From assembly GCA_022828595.1 (NCBI GenBank), contig JAKGHH010000005.1:24502193-24566192 (forward strand): a DNA stretch of 64,000 nucleotides. Direction: 5' to 3'. Positions 58,751-64,000 of the stretch are shown piece after piece (position 1 is the first letter of the stretch; each line of letters begins with the position of its first letter). Below the pieces are notes generated by a model. It did no database searches. It was not told the DNA's origin and was given only the letters and a program-made list of their open reading frames with translations. Origin of the DNA: Nelumbo lutea. Lineage: Eukaryota; Streptophyta; Magnoliopsida; Proteales; Nelumbonaceae. A program made the translations under genes and the position numbers.

Positions 58751-58984
58751 TAGCTTTCATATTATCAGTTGTTTTTATTATTTCTCTTTGAAGGCAATTG
58801 TACCTTGATTCCAAAAGTTCTTGATTCCTAGGAGAGTTCACTTTGCCAAGAATAAAATGGCCTGAACATGATGAAACGATGCTACACTGGAACTTCCTTG
58901 TCCCGCCCCTCTTCTAAGCCTTCCCTTCACAAAAATCTCTGTATGCTTCTTTTGGTCTTTGTTGTTTCATAGTTTCCTACCTCA

Positions 58985-59001
58985 CAACAAAGAGGGGCAG
59001 C
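58985..59001 (+). other. polypurine tract of Tat element 2
   Basis: caacaaagaggggcagc immediately before a TG. G-rich tracts of this kind precede the 3' LTR of plant Tat elements. 58751-58984 holds no gene. Confidence 0.65.
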
Positions 59002-60048
59002 TGCCAGCATTCAATTTTTGCTCAGTTCATTGCCTAAACCTCCAACTCACCCTAAACCTTCGATCAGACCCTTCTAATCCTTCCGAAACACCCAAAACAC
59101 CAAAAATCCCAACTTCCAGCCCCAAAGCCCCCAAATACACCCTTAAACCTACCAGATACCTATCCAATGGCCTCGATCGACCCTCACTTACACCTTAACC
59201 ATTAGAACAGACATGACTATCAGACACGGGACCTCCCAAAATACCTACCCATGAAATTTAAGCTCAAGATTCCTCTGTTTACCCTTCCATCAGGCGAAGA
59301 TTCCATTTTAACACATCTCATTAACCTAACCACTCGAAACTCAGATCCCCTTCATCTTAACACATCTGAATTGATCAAACCACACCATTAAACTCCAAAT
59401 ACATCAAAAGACTTGCCCATAAAGTTTCAACCCCAGATTTCTCCATTTTCCCTTCCATCAAACTAAGATCTTGTTCCAAAACACCTCGTTGACCCAAATT
59501 TCTATGATCTTGACTCTCCAAGACTAATCAAACATCATCATCATATCCTGGATACTACTAAGTCTTCACTTCATTTCTAATGACTCGAGCTTAGGCAACT
59601 CGGTAAACTGAACCAAGGAAAGGAACTGTGAGCTTCGCTTGAGCTCCAAATCTTAAGGCTCTAGATTGACCAGACTCAATCTAACCTTACCAATCACCTC
59701 AGACTGCCCAAAAACCCTACCTTGAGAAGCTTCATCCAAAACTGACATTGTTTGTTCATTTACCGCACCAAGATTCCATTTTAAGGCTCTAGATTAACTG
59801 GATTCCAAATATGCCCGATCCAGGCCTAGTTGACTCAATCTGACCATACCAATCACCTAAGAGTACTACCCAAAAACCCTACCCTAAAAGGTTTCATCCA
59901 AAAGAGACCATATTTGCTCTTTGATCACACTTAGATCTCGTTCTGGGACCTAGATTAGCCAAATCAAACATTTTCCAAATCTGCCCGATCTGGACCTATT
60001 TGGCCCGATCCAACCCCACCAAACAACTCGGTACCTCCAAAAACCTCT

Positions 60049-60056
60049 TTAAAAGG
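60049..60056 (+). promoter_or_regulatory. possible TATA-like element in the Tat LTR
   Basis: ctttaaaa, followed by a G/A-rich region. Weak match; position mid-LTR. Confidence 0.3.
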
Positions 60057-61498
60057 AGAGGTTGAGCTTTTCATTTTCAAAGAGGCAAGAAGAAGAGCTA
60101 AGAGGGGAGCTCTGGAGAGGGAGCGAGGAAAAGAGAGAGCGGATAAGAAAGCGAGAGGTAAGAAGAAGAAAAAGAAGAGCTGAGAAGAGAGCTCATAGAG
60201 GGAGAGGACAACGTTCGTCCCCTACTCCACAGTGGCGATGAATGAAGTATAACCCACCACAGTGGATGGTTGTGGTTACCAGTTGTATCGGCGAATCCTT
60301 GTTCTTTCTGTGAACTATGTCCTAGAAATTCTTATCAGTACCAGTCATTGCTAGCAGCACTAGCAAAATTCAGGCAAAAATACTGATTCAGTTAAAGCAC
60401 AATTTCATTTGGTAATTCCTTTTCTCTTTCTTTGTTTTGCTCCCCGAATGACACCCTCCCCTACTCAAATGTGATACTCAATCGCAAACCATGAGAGACG
60501 GCAGTGAACTATGTTGAGTTGTCTTTGTAAAAAGCAAGTTGGGAGTGTTGTTTTTTTTCTTGCTGTTTACATTATCTATGTTGTGTTTTTAATATGGCAT
60601 GATAATTTTAGTCCTGCTCTGTTTCTTTTTTTTTTTTTAGTTTCTTTCTACTTTCCTTCATTGGTGATCAGTAGTTTAGTTTCTTTCTTTGTATTTTCTT
60701 TTTGTTTTCTGTTAGTTCCGATGTGAAGTAGTATAGGATCTAAGTTCTTCGTATAAGTTGACGATGGGGTCACCACTGAATTCCCCTGTTTTCTGTTTTC
60801 CCTCGCTTGAATGTTGGTTAAAGGTGAGTTGTTATTCTTTCCCTGTCATATGTTCCTCCTATTGTGTTTATGATCGATATCAGTTTTGTTTATTTCTGTT
60901 TCATTAATTGCTAATTGTTAATGGTTCTGATTATACATTCCTTGTTTCAATTTGTTTAAGTGTAGGTTAAGTAATCCTCACATTGTTTTGTTGTCTTAAG
61001 CAGTTCTAATTAATCCATTCACAGATAAAAGAAGTGTTATATCAGTAAAAGGAATAGGGGTTGATGACAAGAGAGTAACAAGTCAGAGGTGATTGAATTT
61101 GTTTGCATATTAGACTGAAAGGGAGGATGTCGACTACAGTGGGCGGAGTAGATCTAGAACAAAAAGTAATAATAATTACAATAAATAAATAATGGAAATA
61201 AAAATCAGGATGTAGGTATGCAAATTAAATAAACAAATATACGTGTAATATCAAACCAGTTTAATTAGTCCAAGTGGTTTGTTTAGCGGTTGGAATATAT
61301 GAGCAAGATAGGAAGTAAGCTACTTAAAGGGGAGAAAGAAGAAATAAAAAAAAAAAAGAAGCACACAAAAATCAATAGATAAAAAAAATAAAAAATGCAT
61401 AAAAGGTAAAAAAATAAAAAATAAAAAGTAAGAAAGAATGAAACCAAATGGGGTTCCATAGGAAAGTAGTTGAATAATTGGTTAAATAAATTCAACAA

Positions 61499-61503
61499 AA
61501 ATG

Positions 61504-61556
<53 letters not shown>
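61499..61556. repeat. (AAT)n microsatellite in an A-rich tract
   Basis: About 17 trinucleotides of taa/ata, within 61335-61650, which is A-rich with many 'aaataaaa' runs. A minus-strand frame with a long Tyr run here is an artefact of the repeat. Confidence 0.95.
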
Positions 61557-61557
<1 letters not shown>

Positions 61558-61933
61558 CAAAAAAAGTATAAAGAGAAAATAGATAAATAAATATAAAACA
61601 AAAAAATAAAAATAAAAATAAAATGAATATATAAAAAGGATAATAAAATAAGTGAGATGAGGGTAGATTTCTCCTATGGTGCCTTGTTCTTGTTTGTTTT
61701 GCTTTATTGAGTATTTGTTCATTTGTATTTAACTATTTATGCTTGTTTGAGTTCCCATGTGGGCCCCACCAATTGGACTTGGGAGAGGTGTACCTAATCC
61801 CTTCCCTCTCCCATCCAAGTCTTACCTGGATTGGTTGGGCTGGTGCCTTGGGTTTTGGAGTCACTATTAACACGAAATGCCTTTAAAAATCATTCTCAGA
61901 GGTTTCATCATCTCCATTTTCCAAACTAATGGG

Positions 61934-61951
61934 TGGTGACTCCATTCCCAG
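61934..61951 (+). other. PBS-like motif after the Tat LTR
   Basis: tggtgactccattcccag, resembling the tggcgactc-type sites that follow LTRs of Ogre/Tat elements. Its place just right of the putative LTR end suggests that a new element starts here. Confidence 0.5.
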
Positions 61952-61969
61952 CCCAAGTGAGCCACTTTC

Positions 61970-62340
61970 CCGACGCTCACACTCAGCCCCCTTGTCTTTT
62001 GATAGGGTGCTTTCTATCTAGAGGCATTTCGATATTGGACTGTTTGGTAAAGTTCTCAGCCCCCCTGCATCTCGATAGAAAGTAATTTGTTAAAAGACAA
62101 TTACTAGCTATTGATTTGCTTTCCAGCCCCACTGTTATCGACAGGAGATTCTTTGTTAGGGCAGTTTGTAATCAATTTTATTTTTAGCCCCCTTGTTTCT
62201 TTATAGAAAATTCTTTGCCAAAGACAATTGAGGTTGGGGTTTTGATATCCAACCCCCTATCTTTGGCAAAGTATTTTCTATCATGAAATACATTGGGGAG
62301 TTTTGTTATCTGGCCAAGGCTTTCGGCCCCCCTTTGTGTT
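61970..62340 (+). repeat. degenerate ~85-bp repeats ('agccccc...gatag') in a Tat leader
   Basis: The pattern 'agcccccttgtctttt.gatag..ttcttt...aaagacaatt' recurs at about 61987, 62052, 62126 and 62184 with strong divergence. From 62341 to 62876 no gene is seen. By position this is the 5' leader of a third Tat unit. Confidence 0.5.
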
Positions 62341-62876
62341 GGTGGGCATGCCCAACTCACGACACTCTGGTTTCTATAGGGATTCATTAAGAGATGGAAT
62401 GGCTCTTCCCATTCTTGTGTTATGTGATGGCGGTGAGGTCGATCGTCATATGTATGACATGATCTTCATCATGCCACATGTATAACTATTGAATTGCATT
62501 TATGTGATATGGGTCGCGTGTGGCTCGCAATTAGGGGTTATTTGGTTGAAATGGCAGCCTGATGATGTGGTAGTGCTTTTAAATTGAACTACTGAGTGCC
62601 CCGCTTTTATAAGGGTAGTATCCTAATTCTAACAGACCAACTTTTTCAGCTAAGTGACGGTGGGTGACTGATAATCGTTAAGTTCAATCTTCTACGATGC
62701 CGTTTGGACTGTTAGGCCCGTGCTAAGCTTCTATAAGAGGGCCTTGTTCGGATGTTTCTTATGCTTTATTTTGCATTCCTACTCTGATTCTGTTAGTGCC
62801 TTATGTATCTGTTTGTTCTCTCTCTCTTTGTTTCCTCCTCTCCTTCAATTTCTTTAATACCTACACTTTTCCAATA

Positions 62877-63910
62877 ATGGTTCCTCATGCACAAAAAAGA
62901 CTGTCAGGTCTGAGTGTCCCTTTGTTGATTTTGTGAGAATTGTTGAAACTGTGGACCTTCTTTCTATGTGTGAGTCTACTAGTATGGCGGACGGTGGGAA
63001 AGGTTCTTGGCCCCACATGCCAGTATCAAGGGGTAGAAATGGTAAGTATGATGCTGTGGAGAGGAAGAATTGAAGTGTCTATACAGTCATGTCGATCATT
63101 CTATGTCCTAGTGCCATGAGCCAAGGACGGATGATTCTAAGTTGCCGGTGAACTATTCAGACTGGGTGCGTTATATACTAGAGAGCCTGATGTTCTGTTG
63201 ATTGCTTCGTAGTGTTGGGCTTCTCCGCTTTCTAAACTATTTCTTGGGCTTTCTGGGCAAGGAAGGGGTTAGTTACATGAAGCCGCTCATTTCTCGTTGG
63301 TGTTGCCATACGTTCATTGGTGCTTTCGGTGAGTTTGGCATTACCATGGAGGATGTTGCCGCTCTACTTGCTCTTTCGTTGGGGGGAGTCGTGTCTTCCC
63401 AACATCTTTAGTATGCGGAGTCTATCCCCGGAAGTCTATCTGGTTTGTATATAGAGTTAACAAAGGAGATTCAGGTTTTCAAATGTCAGATTGACGAGTC
63501 TATGGCTCGTGGAAAATGGCCCTTGGAAGCGTGGATTGCATACTGGTTCGAGGGCAAGAGCTCCACTAATTTCATGATTCGAAAGGGGTACAGTCAATGC
63601 CATCTTGCAGCCTTCATACTTTATGCCGTGTCTTGATTCTTATTTCCCGACAATCCTGACTATGGCCTTGGAACGGTTTTGGTTCCTCTTTCTATTCTGG
63701 TAATTGGTGGTCATCAGTTGCCATTAGCATGAATGTTCTTGGGTTATCTCGTTGACCAGATGGATGACACAGTGCATCAAATAATGGATCCGAGTTGCAA
63801 GCATCGTTGCTCGTACATCTTTGCCCCTTTTCAATTTAAGTTCATTTGCGAGTGTTTCCAGCTTAGTGTCACCCCTCGACGATTATCCCCCCCTGACCCT
63901 AGAGGGTGAC
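62877..63910 (+). pseudogene. plant-mobile-domain-like ORF1 of a third Tat unit
   Basis: Broken frames carrying a pattern like the plant mobile domain / DUF7745 ORF1 of gypsy elements: ISRWCCHTFIGAFGEFGITMEDVAALLAL (63280-63390; compare the known 'FHLPFGE.TITLEDV..LLGL' pattern), then LEAWIAYWFEG, QCHLAAFILYAVS*FLFPDNPDYGL (63595-63660) and a weaker block (LPLA*MFLGYLVDQMDD). Stops separate the blocks, and a possible start is ATG 62877. Element 1 has an ORF of related type at 10130-13140, which supports the placement upstream of a gag that would lie beyond the window. The role of the domain is unknown. The call is a recognition by pattern only. Confidence 0.55.
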
Positions 63911-64000
63911 CAAATGGAAGATGTGACTCTAGAGGTTTGTCATGGGAAACAGTGGCTCAGTGCCAAGAGAGGGATACAATTTGGGGTTGCTGAAATTGAG

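Larger units (their letters stand above)
41839..61923 (+). mobile_element. Ty3/gypsy Tat-type (Ogre-like) element 2, 5'-truncated, with 3' LTR
   Basis: Plus-strand order: gag zinc-knuckle remnant (about 41900-42475), [copia C insertion 42481-51874], protease, G-patch-like segment, RT, RNase H, aRNH, integrase (to 56714), an 18-unit tandem array, a polypurine tract (58985-59001) and a putative LTR (59002-61923). Protein similarity to Tat element 1 is clear in gag, protease and the G-patch, but the two copies overlap in content, so they are separate insertions. The 5' LTR and most of gag are missing. Confidence 0.85.
59002..61923 (+). repeat. putative LTR of Tat element 2 (shared with a downstream Tat unit)
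   Basis: The start TGccagcatt is set by the polypurine tract. The end is set by ...cattttcCA, ten bases before a PBS-like motif at 61934. Length is about 2.9 kb, reasonable for Ogre/Tat elements, which have long LTRs. Inside are C-rich 'ccaaa' text (59040-59200), repeated 'ttctagattgaccagactcaatct..cc' blocks near 59660 and 59785, a purine-rich segment (60090-60210), T-rich stretches and an (AAT)n microsatellite. No second copy is in the window, so both ends are provisional. Confidence 0.55.

Noticed and set aside
61492..61722. Minus-strand ORF with a poly-Tyr run
   Set aside because: Produced by the (AAT)n microsatellite.

Overview
This window looks like a gene-poor stretch of a large, repeat-rich flowering-plant nuclear chromosome. 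I found no intact host gene. Almost all of it is LTR retrotransposons nested in one another, plus one CACTA-type DNA transposon end and a decayed, intron-containing Rab1/RABD GTPase pseudogene. Evidence for a plant: Ty1/copia elements primed by initiator tRNA-Met, Ty3/gypsy elements of the Tat (Ogre/Retand) type with a second archaeal-type RNase H, DUF7745-like and plant-mobile-domain-like ORFs, TG...CA LTRs with 5-bp target duplications, and a plant-type Rab1 C-terminus. Most coding regions carry stops, frameshifts or deletions.

Layout. (1) 1-6725, minus strand: copia element A, cut by the window edge, with a broken 5' LTR. (2) 6726-9665: a minus-strand copia LTR piece (E) joined head-on to a plus-strand RNase H end plus 3' LTR (D). 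(3) 9666-26280, plus strand: Tat element 1, with ORF1 (10130-13140), gag (23200-24657) and protease/G-patch (25087-26263). Its ORF1 is split by a solo LTR (10304-11857, TSD cttat). Copia element B (13946-23115, minus) separates ORF1 from gag. (4) 26281-28689: a CACTA terminus, then the Rab pseudogene on the minus strand. (5) 28690-39437, plus strand: a complete Retand/Tat-type element (854-bp LTRs, TSD acaac). It carries an antisense, TATA-driven, three-exon gene in its 3' part. (6) 39443-41830: AT-rich DNA with a truncated copia-like LTR (F) between two copies of a ~220-bp direct repeat. (7) About 41840-61923, plus strand: Tat element 2, interrupted by copia element C (42481-51874, perfect TSD aagac). 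Downstream of its integrase lies an 18-unit, 70-bp tandem array, then a polypurine tract and a putative ~2.9-kb LTR. (8) 61934 to the end: a primer-binding-site-like motif, degenerate repeats and a plant-mobile-domain-like ORF, which suggests a third Tat element sharing that LTR.

How the parts fit. Copia A, B and C are one family: LTRs of about 1.7-1.9 kb, a conserved non-coding leader of about 1.76-1.81 kb, then gag-PR-IN-RT-RNaseH. All three have lesions in catalytic regions. Tat 1, Tat 2 and the Retand-type element share gag-PR-RT-RH-aRH-IN logic but are three different families or copies. The most interesting signals are the spliced antisense gene inside the Retand-type element, the higher-order structure of the 70-bp array, the LTR shared by two Tat units, and the Rab fragment next to a CACTA end.
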